Below, piece after piece: positions 5,688 to 6,105 of a stretch of 6,105 nucleotides of DNA; the stretch's first letter is position 1, and every line of letters begins with the position of its first letter. Below the pieces are notes generated by a model that saw only the letters and a program-made list of their open reading frames with translations, made no database searches and was not told the DNA's origin. Origin of the DNA: Rikenellaceae bacterium (lineage in GTDB: Bacteria > Bacteroidota > Bacteroidia > Bacteroidales > Rikenellaceae). A program made the position numbers and the translations under genes. The stretch covers positions 1-6,105 of the forward strand of contig JAITVB010000030.1 in NCBI GenBank assembly GCA_031286025.1, written 5' to 3'.

Positions 5688-6105
5688 ATGAAAAAAACAG
5701 CCATCCTGCTCTTCGGAGCGCTTTGGGCCGCCGCCTTGCCGGGCCGGGCCGACATCACAAAAATCGTAGCCCCCGACGGCTCGGGCGATTACACCACCGT
5801 TCAGGCCGCTTTCGACGCCGTACCCGAAAATTTCCAGGACGGGAAATGGATCATCCGCGTCAAACCGGGCCGCTATTACGAGAAAATGACCCTCGCCAAG
5901 GGCAGGAACCATGTGGTGCTCGTGGGCGAAAACGCCAAGACCACCGTCCTTACCTACGACGACTATGCCGGTAAACCGGGCGTCGGGACAATGCGTTCAC
6001 AAAGCGTGGCGATCGATGCCGACGATTTCACCGCCTACCGCATCACGTTCGAAAACACTCACCTCAACATCCGCGAACAACCGGGTGAAAACAAACACTC
6101 GCAAG
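5688..6105 (+). CDS. Secreted pectinesterase, carbohydrate esterase family 8 (3' end missing)
   Basis: The frame is open from the ATG at 5688 to the right edge, giving 139 residues of a protein that is usually about 300 or more. Residues 1-21 are a signal peptide (MKKTAILLFG, cleavage probably GRA|D). The mature protein opens with IVAPDGSGDYTTVQAAFDAVP (26-46), the hallmark start of the pectin methylesterase beta-helix, followed by WIIRVKPGRYYEKM (54-67) and FTAYRITFENTH (114-125), typical of successive coils. The catalytic Asp pair and Arg would lie beyond the edge, so activity cannot be judged. The predicted job is removal of methyl esters from homogalacturonan in the periplasm or at the surface, making substrate for the divergent pectate lyase. 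The start fits the promoter just upstream. Confidence 0.92.
   Translation, partial: MKKTAILLFGALWAAALPGRADITKIVAPDGSGDYTTVQAAFDAVPENFQDGKWIIRVKPGRYYEKMTLAKGRNHVVLVGENAKTTVLTYDDYAGKPGVGTMRSQSVAIDADDFTAYRITFENTHLNIREQPGENKHSQ

Overview
The window looks like a chromosomal segment from a GC-rich member of the Bacteroidales, possibly Alistipes or a relative. The grounds are near-perfect Bacteroidetes promoter boxes (TAnnTTTG, in two places with an upstream TTTG), few Shine-Dalgarno sequences, secreted pectin-active proteins of types common in gut Bacteroidetes, a Listeria-Bacteroides repeat domain, and a high GC content. The genus is an inference from composition and style only.

Layout from left to right. 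(1) Positions 1-1450, minus strand, running off the left edge: a secreted beta-helix protein with an N-terminal Listeria-Bacteroides repeat and a body that resembles pectin methylesterase (CE8) but appears to lack one catalytic aspartate. (2) Positions 1457-1844: an intergenic region of about 390 bp with a weak promoter candidate facing left and a strong one facing right. (3) Positions 1845-4060, plus strand: three consecutive genes, each with an O6-alkylguanine-DNA alkyltransferase (AGT/Ogt) domain and a PCHR active site. The first two are stand-alone AGT proteins and the third is an AraC-type helix-turn-helix fused to AGT, without the N-terminal phosphotriester domain of Ada. (4) Positions 4061-4191: a convergent intergenic region with a strong hairpin terminator. 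(5) Positions 4192-5541, minus strand: a secreted family 1 pectate lyase with a C-terminal calcium-binding-like tail. (6) Positions 5542-5687: a divergent promoter region. (7) Positions 5688-6105, plus strand, running off the right edge: a secreted CE8 pectinesterase.

Functionally there are two themes. The pectate lyase and pectinesterase, divergently transcribed from a shared 146-bp region, fit together: the esterase removes methyl esters from pectin and the lyase cleaves the exposed polygalacturonate. The left-edge beta-helix protein probably belongs to the same pectin locus. Between them sits a compact DNA alkylation repair operon in which three suicide alkyltransferases are probably co-transcribed, the last of them a likely regulator. 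The tandem AGT triplet is the most unusual feature. The middle copy carries Gln where its two neighbours, like most AGTs, carry the DNA-intercalating arginine finger, and the first copy contains a perfect 15-bp inverted repeat inside its coding sequence.
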